Positions 50,201 through 58,073 are shown, counted from the stretch's first letter. The stretch is 58,809 nucleotides of DNA from Alphaproteobacteria bacterium (GCA_021776025.1 JAJFGR010000004.1:1-58809); one strand, 5' to 3'. The notes: a model not told the origin generated them from the sequence alone. Numbers and translations are program-made.

Positions 50201-50597
50201 GACTGAACCCTCTTCTCCCGATGACTATTGGAATGACGGTAACACAACCTATTCAACAACGAGTGTAACCAGCACCACCGACGGTGACGGCAACACAGCA
50301 ACACTGATTGTGACAGACTCGGATAGCGGCACTGGTGGCACACAGCCCCATAATGCTGCAGCCTATTGCGATGCGCTTTCCGCGCATGGCCAAACAGACT
50401 GGTATCTACCGGCTCAAGATGAGCTAAATTTGCTCTATAACATTGCGCCGATCGGCGGCCTATTGACGGATGCCACCTATTACTGGTCATCTACGGAGAC
50501 TTCAGCCTCTACTGCGCGGGCACAGCGGTTCATTGACGGTGCCACGGACACCGACAATAAGAACTTTTCAAGGGTCGTCCGCTGCGTCCGTAAGTAA
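47229..50597 (+). CDS. Secreted LamG - beta-propeller - DUF1566 protein
   Basis: A 1,122-residue protein. A signal peptide (residues 1-33, ending SSANA) is followed by two LamG/ConA-like domains (about 38-255 and 285-520). Next come seven LVIVD-type repeats of exactly 50 residues (about 531-878; consensus DATKLNGA..V.ISG.YAYV, then D.LTVVDISDPLNPVIAN). Two YN...MQYCNG.DWVAMG modules follow. A C-terminal DUF1566/Lcl-like domain (about 956-1122) contains TDWYLPAQDELNLLYN, then YYWSSTETSASTARAQRF and VRCVRK. Seven such repeats should close a seven-bladed propeller. The start at 47229 follows the mini-protein by 8 nt, with AAGGATAG upstream. Likely a secreted adhesin or glycan-binding protein. 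Confidence 0.88.
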   Translation: MSKNAANRLALRSILAMLTLFGALFVLPSSANAQDISTGLVGHWKLDETSGSSIADSAGTNTGTWSDNTGDDVAEETTAGQVGTGLDFDGVNDIISAGSATSVDNVFVGGGTLSAWIYPKSAGEANYGRIFNKASSTGSDNGWALRMDSTQAVRLEHDCASSNSSWITPASSVSYNQWYHIAAVFDKDNVANDATIYIDGIAVSTTNGGSCSGSLDDDSAQTLTIGNYQATSRTFDGIIDDARIYDRALTAEDVAELASGTAPGSLRYNDESEGVEYHDGVEWVHTGTGSYSPNAVHFEDSDPDYLNLSTATGPSSTTQWSGSFWVRRDTLGGTDIIFDSRTGTNTLDVDLDFGGGDRIYIGAKNSADTTVLTLNTGALAGNGWHHVMFSFDLSDAAKRHVYIDDVSAINTVTTYNTAETMDFSGELWTIGSYGAGLQPIDGDLADFWMDFGTYIDLSVAANRRKFISAGGVPMFLGLDGSMITGIPPDIFLSGDTADWHTNKGTGGGLTENGALTDAATQPGKIFVNPTIANAGNAWVTNVTKLNGAFGIAISGTYAYVAAQNNNSLTVVDISDPLNPAIANAGAALVSDATKLNGAIGVAISGSYAYVTSYAGDSLTVVDISDPLNPVIANSGNAWVTDATKLNGALGVTISGNYAYVASQNSNSLTVVDISDPLNPVIANSGNAWVTDATKLNFSTDVTISGNYAYVTGNAGDSLTVVDISDPLNPVIANASAAWVTDATKLNSAFGITVSGDYAYVASHAGHSLTVVDISDPLNPVIANAGAAWVTDATKLNGAFYVALSGDYAYVTSFSSDSLTVVDISDPLNPAIANAGNAWVTDATKLNGAHGVALSGRYAYVASFASDSLTVVDIEERGRCASPVEPKGSILYNTDDKVMQYCNGIDWVAMGPVGGTGGGGCASPVGAAGDIIFNEDYSLLQYCNAEDWVAIGRDADPCSWSNIPVGTACTDGSYYVGLTPDGNVPMYMADVTTEPSSPDDYWNDGNTTYSTTSVTSTTDGDGNTATLIVTDSDSGTGGTQPHNAAAYCDALSAHGQTDWYLPAQDELNLLYNIAPIGGLLTDATYYWSSTETSASTARAQRFIDGATDTDNKNFSRVVRCVRK
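48819..49860 (+). repeat. Seven tandem 150-bp LVIVD propeller repeats, set 1
   Basis: Repeat units begin at 48819, 48969, 49119, 49269, 49419, 49569 and 49719, with an exact 150-bp spacing and no indels. Conserved DNA includes ggatatatcagatccgctga and ccctgtgattgccaat. One unit boundary (near 49541) instead carries ggatatttctgaccctctca. Variation is concentrated in two windows per unit, after TKLN and after YAYV. Confidence 0.93.
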
Positions 50598-50607
50598 TTA
50601 AAAAGGA

Positions 50608-53600
50608 ATGAATTTGAAACGTAAAATGACAGCAACGATAAAACAAGTTTTCGCCATGATGGTCATGCTGACGGCTTTCGCTGCGCCATCCGTTTCATAT
50701 GCCCAAGACACCACCACCGGCCTCGTCGGCCATTGGACATTCGATGAAACCAGCGGAACGACAACGACTGACAGTGTTGGAGGCTATGACGGTACCATGC
50801 AAAATGGTCAGGATGCCTCTACCGACTCTGTCGCAGGTCAAGTCGGCACGGCGCTAGATTTCGATCTTCCGTCCAGTGAGCATATTGTTGTCACCGACAA
50901 TGATGCTTTTGATCAAACAACATACACAATAGCGGCATGGGTAAAGGGAGATGACGCATCAAATGGTTCATCATTCCAAAAAATATTCGATAAATATCAT
51001 AACTTTACTCTGAATTGGGACCATTCAAGTATCGGCGGTGTATCCTGCGAACATTGGGACGGAGGGGCATGGGTTAATAGCACTTCCGGCCCGGCTCTTA
51101 GTGCCTCAACATGGTATCACCTAGCGTGTGTATATGACGGTTCGTCAAATTTTACACTCTATGTTGATGGCGTCGAAGCAGCAACGAATACTGGTATTTC
51201 AGCACCAGTGACATCGGGGACACAAGATGTGCGTATTGGCGCACATTCCCAATCCGGTAATACTCCTACAAATTATTTTAATGGTGTTATAGATGATGTG
51301 CGTTTTTATAGCCGCGCCCTCACCATCGAAGACATCGCCGTACTAGCCATGGGCGCAGGCCCGGGCTCCATCATCTACAACGACGCCGACAACGTCATGC
51401 AATACAATAACGGCACTGAGTGGATCGCGATGGGCCATGAACGCTATGTCCCGCGTGCGGTGACATTTGACGGCACGAATGACACCATCAACCTGACAAC
51501 ATCAACTGGACCCACAAATGCAACACAATGGAGCGGGAGCTTCTGGATCAATCACGATGGATCAGGTGGAACGCAGGTTGTATACGACAAACGCCAAAGC
51601 GGAGCCGATGATCTGCGCGTTGATATAGATCTTATCAGTAACGAACTAAGGTTTTTGGCACAAAATTCTGCAAGTACAACCGTATTAGATATGAGATCAA
51701 ACACCCTAACCTCAGATACATGGCACCATGTCATGTATAGCTTTGATTTAACCAATGCTGCTAATCGCCATATTTATATTGATAACGTCTCAGATATACA
51801 AACTGTAACAACATACAACACCGCAGAAACCATAGATTTTTCAGCGGTGAATGAGGGCTTAGGTGGCGATGCCATTGGAGGAACTGCTAAATACACAGGC
51901 CTCTTCTCTGATTTCTGGATGGATTTCGGAACCTACATCGACCTGTCCGATGCGCAAAATCGCAAGAAATTCTACAACGCAGGCCCGGTTGATCTGGGCG
52001 CCGCAGGCACAGGCCCGACAGGCACCGCGCCCGATATTTTCCTGACCGGCGATACGGCCACATGGCACACCAACAAAGGAAACGGCGGCGGCTTCACGGA
52101 AAACGGAGCGCTCACCGATGCACCGACAAAACCGACGGAGATTTTCACCAACCCTGTGATTGCCAATAGCGGCAATGCGTGGGTTACCGATGCCACAAAA
52201 CTCAATAATGCTTTTGGCATTACGGTTTCTGGGAACTATGCCTATATCACATCAATTACCGGCAATAGCCTAACCGTGGTGGATATATCGGATCCGCTGA
52301 ACCCTGTGATTGCCAATGCCGGCAATGCATGGATAACCGACGCCACCAAACTTAATCGTGCTCATGGCGTTGCGATTTCGGGGAGCTATGCCTACGTCAC
52401 AGCACAAACCGGCGACAGCCTAACCGTAGTGGATATATCAGATCCGCTGAACCCTGTGATTGCCAATAGCGGCAATGCATGGGTAACGGACGCCACCAAA
52501 CTCAATGGTGCTTTTGACGTTGCGATTTCGGGGAGCTATGCCTACGTCACAGCAAATACCGGCGATAGCCTGACCGTAGTGGATATATCAGATCCGCTGA
52601 ACCCTGTGATTGCCAATTCCGGCAATGCATGGGTAACGGACGCCACCAAACTCAATAATGCTCATAACCTTACGATTTCTGGTGACTATGCCTATATCGT
52701 ATCATTTGATGGCGATAGCCTGACCGTGATGGATATATCAGATCCGCTGAACCCTGTGATTGCCAATGCCGGCAGCGCATGGGTAACCGACGCCACCAAA
52801 CTCAATGGTGCTTTTAGCATTACAGTTTCTGGGGACTATGCCTACGTCGCATCATATAACGGCGATAGCCTAACCGTGGTGGATATTTCTGACCCTCTCA
52901 ACCCTGTGATTGCCAATGCCGGCAATGCATGGATAACGGACGCCACTAAACTCAATGGTGCTTATGGCATTACGATTTCTGGGAGCTATGCCTACGTCAC
53001 ATCACTATTCGGCGATAGCCTAACCATAGTGGATATATCGGACCCGCTGAACCCTGTAATTGCCAATGCCGGCAATGCATGGATAACCGACGCCACCAAA
53101 CTCAACGATGCTTATGGCATTGCGCTTTCGGGAAGCTATGCCTACGTTACATCACAAGTCAGCGACAGCCTAACCGTCGTTGATATCGATGAAAGAGGAC
53201 GCTGCGCTAATCCCACAGAGGTCGCAGGCTCCCTCACCTACAACACCACTTTCGATCAAATGCAGTTTTGCAACGGCGCCGATTGGATTGCCATGGGCCC
53301 GACCGGCGATGGCGGGGCCGGATGTTTAAACCCAGCAGGCACAGCAGGCTCCCTCACCTACAACACCAATTTCAACCGCATGCAATATTGCGAAGGCGAT
53401 ACTTGGATCGGCATCGGCGGCGACGGCGTGGCCTCCTCTCTTGCTTCCGGCCTTGTCGGCCACTGGAAATTGGATGAATCCGGCAATATCTCAACAGCCG
53501 CAGATGCTGCCGGATCAAATAACGGCACATTGACCAGTTTTCCAGCAGATCCTAGCGCGAACTGGGTTTCTGGATCCATAAATGGCTCCCTAAGTTTTGA

Positions 53601-54153
53601 TGGGGCCAATGACAGGGTTATTATTGGCGACCCGGCTGGCGGAGAACTTGATTTCGGCACCACGCAAAGCTTCACCTTATCGGCATGGATCAACACTAAC
53701 GATGCGGCCGCTTTATCACGTCCTTTCTCCAAAGGTCATTGGGCATGGAGCGGCGGTGGTTATTCTCTATGGGTCGACAACGGTGTATTGGAAGCTGGCG
53801 CAACAGGAACTTCACAAGCAACATCCACAGTCGCCGACACCAGCACAAGCGTTATCAGCAACGGAACGTGGTATCATGTAGCCGCAGTATTTGACCAAAC
53901 CGCAAAAACAATCCAGCTTTACGTCGATGGCACGGCCCAGAATTTAGTGAAAGCTGCTGGAACTTGTGGAACCGCCACTGGAACTGTTCTTGATTACTCA
54001 GCTTGTACTACAGCGACAGCCTCCAGCACGTATGATTTTGTTATTGGGGCATCGCACACCAACAATGAACATTTCGATGGTGAAGTTGACGATGTCCGCG
54101 TTTATAACCGCGCGCTCAGCGACGCAGAAGTCACCGCGCTTTATAATCTATAA
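50608..54153 (+). CDS. Secreted LamG - beta-propeller - LamG protein
   Basis: A 1,181-residue paralogue of the preceding protein, starting 10 nt after it with AAGGA upstream. A signal peptide (residues 1-32, ending SVSYA) is followed by two LamG/ConA-like domains (about 36-255 and 285-505) and seven 50-residue LVIVD propeller repeats (about 518-865). Next come two Cys-containing modules (GSLTYNTTFDQMQFCNGADW and GSLTYNTNFNRMQYCEGDTW), and a third LamG domain closes the protein (about 945-1181, ending DDVRVYNRALSDAEVTALY). It lacks the DUF1566 domain of its neighbour. The two genes share long near-identical stretches in the propeller, suggesting duplication with continued exchange. Confidence 0.88.
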   Translation: MNLKRKMTATIKQVFAMMVMLTAFAAPSVSYAQDTTTGLVGHWTFDETSGTTTTDSVGGYDGTMQNGQDASTDSVAGQVGTALDFDLPSSEHIVVTDNDAFDQTTYTIAAWVKGDDASNGSSFQKIFDKYHNFTLNWDHSSIGGVSCEHWDGGAWVNSTSGPALSASTWYHLACVYDGSSNFTLYVDGVEAATNTGISAPVTSGTQDVRIGAHSQSGNTPTNYFNGVIDDVRFYSRALTIEDIAVLAMGAGPGSIIYNDADNVMQYNNGTEWIAMGHERYVPRAVTFDGTNDTINLTTSTGPTNATQWSGSFWINHDGSGGTQVVYDKRQSGADDLRVDIDLISNELRFLAQNSASTTVLDMRSNTLTSDTWHHVMYSFDLTNAANRHIYIDNVSDIQTVTTYNTAETIDFSAVNEGLGGDAIGGTAKYTGLFSDFWMDFGTYIDLSDAQNRKKFYNAGPVDLGAAGTGPTGTAPDIFLTGDTATWHTNKGNGGGFTENGALTDAPTKPTEIFTNPVIANSGNAWVTDATKLNNAFGITVSGNYAYITSITGNSLTVVDISDPLNPVIANAGNAWITDATKLNRAHGVAISGSYAYVTAQTGDSLTVVDISDPLNPVIANSGNAWVTDATKLNGAFDVAISGSYAYVTANTGDSLTVVDISDPLNPVIANSGNAWVTDATKLNNAHNLTISGDYAYIVSFDGDSLTVMDISDPLNPVIANAGSAWVTDATKLNGAFSITVSGDYAYVASYNGDSLTVVDISDPLNPVIANAGNAWITDATKLNGAYGITISGSYAYVTSLFGDSLTIVDISDPLNPVIANAGNAWITDATKLNDAYGIALSGSYAYVTSQVSDSLTVVDIDERGRCANPTEVAGSLTYNTTFDQMQFCNGADWIAMGPTGDGGAGCLNPAGTAGSLTYNTNFNRMQYCEGDTWIGIGGDGVASSLASGLVGHWKLDESGNISTAADAAGSNNGTLTSFPADPSANWVSGSINGSLSFDGANDRVIIGDPAGGELDFGTTQSFTLSAWINTNDAAALSRPFSKGHWAWSGGGYSLWVDNGVLEAGATGTSQATSTVADTSTSVISNGTWYHVAAVFDQTAKTIQLYVDGTAQNLVKAAGTCGTATGTVLDYSACTTATASSTYDFVIGASHTNNEHFDGEVDDVRVYNRALSDAEVTALYNL
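52159..53195 (+). repeat. Seven tandem 150-bp LVIVD propeller repeats, set 2
   Basis: Units begin at 52159, 52309, 52459, 52609, 52759, 52909 and 53059, again with exact 150-bp spacing. They share the same conserved DNA phrases as set 1, including one variant boundary (ggatatttctgaccctctca near 52881). Confidence 0.93.
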
Positions 54154-54170
54154 TCAAGTCGATTGTCTGA

Positions 54171-54183
54171 ATGTCTGAGACAT
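54171..54183. other. 13-bp palindrome upstream of the mobilization genes
   Basis: ATGTCT-G-AGACAT is a perfect inverted repeat. It is 18 bp after the stop of the last LamG gene and 78 bp before the small ORF. It could be an operator or part of an origin of transfer or junction; nothing decides between these. Confidence 0.3.
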
Positions 54184-54260
54184 ATATGCTACCACAGACG
54201 ATTCAACTGGAATTTCTAGGAGTATAGAGCAAGTAAATACCGGAGCTGATAGCGGAAGTT

Positions 54261-54365
54261 ATGGCGCACTTCGAAGGAGAAACTTCGAACCGCCTTTTCC
54301 AAACTTTAGAGGAATGGAATGAGTTTCTCAAGAAGTATGCGCCATTCTTCAAGGAGGTGGCGTAA
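54261..54365 (+). CDS. 34-residue ORF coupled to the MobC-like gene
   Basis: ATG 54261 to TAA 54365 encodes 34 residues, with the helical segment FQTLEEWNEFLKKYAPFFKE. The stop codon overlaps the next start (TAATG), and its 3' end supplies the AAGGAGG ribosome binding site for the MobC-like gene. This suggests a translated leader or a small protein of the mobilization operon. Its own ribosome binding site is weak, and it is too short to assign. Confidence 0.4.
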   Translation: MAHFEGETSNRLFQTLEEWNEFLKKYAPFFKEVA

Positions 54366-54769
54366 TGAGCACACCTCCTATAAATTCAAGCAAAAACAGT
54401 ACATTACCTACCCCCTTTTCCCTCCGACTGACCTTTGAGGAGCGTGCAGCCCTAGAAAATGCGGCTGGAAACAGCCCATTGGGGGCATATATCCGCTCGA
54501 AGCTGTTTGAAGGCAGTGAAGCTCCCCGCAAAGTAAGAACACGCACCAGACAGCCTCTAAAAGACGATAAAGCACTTGGGGCTCTACTTGGCGAACTCGG
54601 CAAGGCTAGGATCGCTAACAACCTCAACCAACTCGCCAAAGCGGCCAATACGGGTTCTTTGCCTGTTACGCCCGATACGGAGAAAGCGCTTCAAGATGCC
54701 TGTGGTGCAGTGCAGAATATGCGGGGTTTGCTTATGCAAGCACTTGGCTACCCCTCTTCGGGGGTGTAA
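54365..54769 (+). CDS. MobC-like relaxosome accessory protein
   Basis: A 134-residue basic protein resembling the bacterial mobilisation protein MobC family. An RHH-like N-terminal part (FSLRLTFEERAALENAAGN, then PLGAYIRSKLFEG) is followed by a helical part with ALGALLGELGKARIANNLNQ and LAKAANTGSLPVTPDTEKAL, the segment typical of MobC. Such proteins bind oriT and help the relaxase melt and nick DNA. AAGGAGG lies 7 nt upstream. It precedes the relaxase by 2 nt, in one operon. Confidence 0.82.
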   Translation: MSTPPINSSKNSTLPTPFSLRLTFEERAALENAAGNSPLGAYIRSKLFEGSEAPRKVRTRTRQPLKDDKALGALLGELGKARIANNLNQLAKAANTGSLPVTPDTEKALQDACGAVQNMRGLLMQALGYPSSGV

Positions 54770-54771
54770 CC

Positions 54772-56103
54772 ATGATTTTAAAGGGAAGCCAGCGATCTGG
54801 CGGAAGACAGTTGGCCGCACACCTACTCAAAGCCGATAAGAATGAGCATGTAGAAGTGCATGAGCTACGAGGATTCATGGCCGAAGACCTACATTCGGCA
54901 TTCAATGAAATACATGCCGTTAGCAAGGGCACTCGCGCCAAGCAACCGTTTTTCTCATTAAGCCTAAGCCCTCCACCAAGTGAACGAGTTCCGACTGAGG
55001 TATTTGAAACCGCCATCGAGCAGATAGAGCAAAAGCTCGGCCTGGAGGATCAACCCCGCGCGATAGTCTTCCATGAGAAAGAAGGCCGTCGCCATGCCCA
55101 TGTCGTTTGGTCGAGGATCGATACAGACGAGATGAAAGCAATCAACCTGCCGTATTACAAAATGAAGCTAAAAGACGTGTCCAGGGAGCTGTATTTGGAA
55201 CACGGCTGGAAAATACCTGCGGGACTAATAGACCGTAAAGACCGAAACCCGCTGAACTTCAGTCGGCAAGAATGGCAACAAGCACGACGAGCTGGCATGA
55301 ACCCCAAAGAAATCAAACGAGCGTTTCAGGAAAGTTGGGCCATCTCTGATAACCGCAACGCATTTGCACAAGCGTTATTGAGCCAGGGCTTCGTCTTGGC
55401 TCGCGGCGACCGCCGAGGGTACGTCGCCCTGGATTATCAGGGAGAAGTCTATGCCGTTGCCAAATATACAGGCGTCAAAACAAAAGCTGTACGTGAGCGG
55501 CTTGGCGATCCAAAGGAACTGCCTTCCATCGAGCAAGCCAAGGCGCAAATTTCTTCAGATATGTCGAAAAAGCTTCATAAACATATTGCCCAGGCCGAGG
55601 AAGCCAAACACCGCCGCTCGACGGCATTCGAATTTAAGCGTCAGCGCCTGGTGCAAGATCAACGACAAGAACGCAGTGCACTTGAGGTAGCTCATCGCGA
55701 GCGATGGGAAGCAGAAACAAAAGATCGTTCTCAGCGCCTATCAAAGGGTCTTTTGGGTATCTGGCATCGACTAACGGGAAAGTATGAGAAAACCATGCGC
55801 CAAAACGAGCTGGATGCGCTTCTTGCCTGCCAGCGTGACCGTGCAGAAAAAGATGAACTGATCTTTAAACACATTCAGCAACGCCAGCAGCTTAGCTTGC
55901 GCCAGCGTAGTGAAATCCACACCCACAAAACTGAAATCGAGCTGCTTCGCCAGGATATTCAAGTTTATAGAAACCTAAAAACCGAGAACCCTAGCAATCT
56001 TCGCGAGGAATACCGGAAGAAGTCGGAGCACCATGAGAAAGTACAAAAACCCAAGCGTAAGCGGGATAAAAACCAGGATCATGGCCATGAGCCGGAAATT
56101 TAG
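54772..56103 (+). CDS. MobA/VirD2-type relaxase
   Basis: A 443-residue mobilization nuclease. The N-terminal half matches the Relaxase/MobA family: KGSQRSGGRQLAAHLLKAD, HELRGFMAEDLHSAFNEI, PFFSLSLSPP, and the metal-site region EGRRHAHVVWSRID with His108 and His110. After about residue 280 it becomes a long charged helical region rich in Arg, Gln and Glu. No helicase or primase motif was seen. A relaxase nicks oriT and pilots the strand into a recipient through a type IV secretion system supplied elsewhere. The clearest sign that this end of the window is mobile DNA. Confidence 0.85.
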   Translation: MILKGSQRSGGRQLAAHLLKADKNEHVEVHELRGFMAEDLHSAFNEIHAVSKGTRAKQPFFSLSLSPPPSERVPTEVFETAIEQIEQKLGLEDQPRAIVFHEKEGRRHAHVVWSRIDTDEMKAINLPYYKMKLKDVSRELYLEHGWKIPAGLIDRKDRNPLNFSRQEWQQARRAGMNPKEIKRAFQESWAISDNRNAFAQALLSQGFVLARGDRRGYVALDYQGEVYAVAKYTGVKTKAVRERLGDPKELPSIEQAKAQISSDMSKKLHKHIAQAEEAKHRRSTAFEFKRQRLVQDQRQERSALEVAHRERWEAETKDRSQRLSKGLLGIWHRLTGKYEKTMRQNELDALLACQRDRAEKDELIFKHIQQRQQLSLRQRSEIHTHKTEIELLRQDIQVYRNLKTENPSNLREEYRKKSEHHEKVQKPKRKRDKNQDHGHEPEI

Positions 56104-56194
56104 TGTCCTTTAAATGCGCGTTGCCCCCAGCTTTAAAGGACAAAAATGGGCCTTAAGGACACTTTAAGGGACACAAAACAAGGTTAAAGGACAC
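56103..56194. repeat. Cluster of five TAAAGGACAC-type repeats
   Basis: Copies: GTGTCCTTTA (56103-56112, inverted), TAAAGGACA (56134-56142), TTAAGGACAC (56153-56162), TTAAGGGACAC (56164-56174) and TAAAGGACAC (56185-56194). The first overlaps the relaxase stop codon. Spaced short repeats next to mobilization genes could be replication iterons, regulator sites or part of oriT. Confidence 0.6.
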
Positions 56195-56276
56195 ATAGAA
56201 CGGCAGTGACTATATTAGTTGGCGCTTTATTCCTGCATATAGTGAAGATCGTGCATTCTGTTATAGTGTCAGCCGT

Positions 56277-56409
56277 GATCCGTATATAGACCACAACAGA
56301 GCTTTGTGATTTATATACAAACCATTTTTTCCTTGTTGAAACAACCAAAGACTGATACCTTGATTCATATATAGATCATATCAAAGCCATATGATTCACA
56401 TGTAACCCA
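56277..56409 (+). promoter_or_regulatory. Two tandem operator-like units upstream of hipB
   Basis: Two related stretches of about 48 bp start at 56277 and 56362, 85 bp apart. Both contain TATATAGA near the start and an inner inverted repeat: CACAA-cagagct-TTGTG in the first and ATCATAT-caaagcc-ATATGAT in the second. Their place directly before hipB fits autoregulation by the HipB-HipA complex. The rest of the 56195-56419 gap shows no gene. Confidence 0.5.
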
Positions 56410-56419
56410 AAGGTAAGCC

Positions 56420-56758
56420 ATGTCCAAAGTATCGGCACGCACATATTCCCGCTATAGCCTTGAGGCCATCACCCTGCTTGGCAATCTAATCCGTGCGGCA
56501 AGAAAGGAGCGCAAGATGACCGCGCAAGAGGTTGCCGACCGCGCCGGAATCTCGCGTGGGCTGTTGCAGCGTATAGAGAAAGGCGATCCCAAGTGCGAGC
56601 TGGGGGCAACCATTGAAGTTGCCACCATCGTTGGCGTTAAACTCTTTGATGCGGAAGCAACCACCCTCACCAAACATATTCGCCAGACAGAAGACAAGCT
56701 CGCACTTCTTCCAAAGTCCGTGCGCAAGAAAGTAAAGGTTGCTGATGATGACTTCTAA
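56420..56758 (+). CDS. hipB: HipB-like antitoxin, XRE-family regulator
   Basis: A 112-residue protein with a Cro/C1-type HTH (LGNLIRAARKERKMTAQEVADRAG, then ISRGLLQRIEKGDPKCELG) in residues 20-75 and a charged C-terminal tail. It overlaps the next gene, a HipA toxin, by 14 nt, the usual antitoxin-toxin order. HipB-type proteins bind the operator and neutralise HipA. Operator-like repeats lie just upstream. Confidence 0.88.
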   Translation: MSKVSARTYSRYSLEAITLLGNLIRAARKERKMTAQEVADRAGISRGLLQRIEKGDPKCELGATIEVATIVGVKLFDAEATTLTKHIRQTEDKLALLPKSVRKKVKVADDDF

Positions 56759-58013
56759 CGCCACTGATAAAGAAGCCTATGTTTGGATATGGCTGCCCAA
56801 TGCAATTGATCCCATTGTTGCAGGAAAGCTCGAAGCCGACGATCAAGGTAACGTGCAGCTCAACTACGGTAAAAGCTATCTGGAGCGTATCAAAGACACC
56901 CCTCCAGCTATTTCCATTTATGAGCCGGAATTACCTTTAAAAAAAGGCGTATTGCCCCTGCTTGAGGGGCTAACTATGCCTGGTTGCATCCGAGATTCCG
57001 CCCCGGATGCCTGGGGGCGGCGCGTTATCATCAATAAAAAGCTCGGGCGCAAAGGCAAAGATACGGATACCGATGCGCTTGGCGAACTAACCTATTTGCT
57101 GGAATCCGGCTCTGATCGTATCGGCGCACTGGATTTCCAGCGTTCGCCCAGTGAATATATTCCGCGCTGCGCGAACAATGTCCCGCTGGAAGAACTGATT
57201 CAATCCGCTGCGCGGGTCGAGCAAGGCGTACCGCTCACGCCTGAGCTGGATCAAGCCCTCTTCCATGGCAGCTCTATTGGCGGCGCACGCCCCAAAGCCT
57301 TGATCGAAGATCAGGGCACAAAATACGTTGCGAAGTTTTCTTCAAGCACTGACCTTTACAGTGTGGTAAAAGCCGAATTTATCGCCATGCGACTGGCAGC
57401 GCTTGCCGGAATAAATGCAGCTTCTGTAAAGCTGGTTCAAGCTGCGCAAAAAGACATTCTGTTGATTGAGCGATTTGATCGTAAAAAAGCCGCTAAGGGT
57501 TGGACGCGCAAAGCCATGGTCTCTGCGCTAACGCTCTTTGGCCTCGATGATATGATGGCGCGGTATGCGAGCTATGAAACTTTCGCCGAAATTATCCGCC
57601 ATCGTTTCGATAATCCGAAAGAAACACTCGAAGAACTGTTTTCTCGTATTGTCTTCAACATTCTTTGCGGCAATACCGATGACCATGCACGCAATCATGC
57701 GGCATTCTGGAATGGTAAAACGCTGCGCCTAACCCCGGCTTACGATATTTGCCCTCAAGGCCGTGCAGGCAACGAAGCAACACAAGCCATGCTCATTTCT
57801 GGTGAAAACAGACTGAGTAATCTCAAATCCTGCCTTGATGCTGCGCCTCATTTCCTGCTCTCAGAAGAGGAAGCGAGAGCTATTTTTGCAAATCAGCTAG
57901 AAGCGATTGAAGCCAATTGGGAGAAGGTCTGTGATGAGGCAAACTTAAGTGCGGTTGATCGAAAGCTGTTTTGGAAAAGACAATTCCTCAATCCTTCCGC
58001 ATTTGAGGACTAA
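56745..58013 (+). CDS. hipA: HipA-like serine/threonine kinase toxin
   Basis: A 422-residue HipA-family kinase. The N-terminal couple-hipA region includes FIYEPELPLKKG-like residues and LEGLTMPGCIRDSAPDAWGR. The Gly-rich loop is HGSSIGGARPKALI. The catalytic core has LLIERFDR, the Asp of NTDDHARNHAAFW (Asp312/313) and the metal-binding Asp334 in TPAYDICPQ. In E. coli, HipA phosphorylates glutamyl-tRNA synthetase and causes persistence; the target here may differ. Start ATG 56745 or 56748. A strong terminator follows directly. Confidence 0.92.
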   Translation: MMTSNATDKEAYVWIWLPNAIDPIVAGKLEADDQGNVQLNYGKSYLERIKDTPPAISIYEPELPLKKGVLPLLEGLTMPGCIRDSAPDAWGRRVIINKKLGRKGKDTDTDALGELTYLLESGSDRIGALDFQRSPSEYIPRCANNVPLEELIQSAARVEQGVPLTPELDQALFHGSSIGGARPKALIEDQGTKYVAKFSSSTDLYSVVKAEFIAMRLAALAGINAASVKLVQAAQKDILLIERFDRKKAAKGWTRKAMVSALTLFGLDDMMARYASYETFAEIIRHRFDNPKETLEELFSRIVFNILCGNTDDHARNHAAFWNGKTLRLTPAYDICPQGRAGNEATQAMLISGENRLSNLKSCLDAAPHFLLSEEEARAIFANQLEAIEANWEKVCDEANLSAVDRKLFWKRQFLNPSAFED

Positions 58014-58016
58014 TGT

Positions 58017-58046
58017 AGCCGCCAGAAAAGCTGGCGGCTTTTTGCT
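58017..58046 (+). terminator. Intrinsic terminator after hipA
   Basis: GCCGCCAG-aaaag-CTGGCGGC forms a perfect 8-bp stem followed directly by TTTTT, a few nt after the hipA stop codon. Confidence 0.9.
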
Positions 58047-58073
58047 TTCGCGCTTGCCAAAGGATGAAGGCAT

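Noticed and set aside
47229-50597. Diversity-generating retroelement target (DUF1566 C-terminus, variable propeller faces)
   Set aside because: No reverse transcriptase, template repeat or accessory gene is visible, and the variation is not limited to adenine positions.
48819-53195. Regular 150-bp repeats as a possible CRISPR array
   Set aside because: The repeats are in-frame coding units of 50 residues with graded similarity along their whole length, not short identical repeats with unrelated spacers. No cas genes are present.
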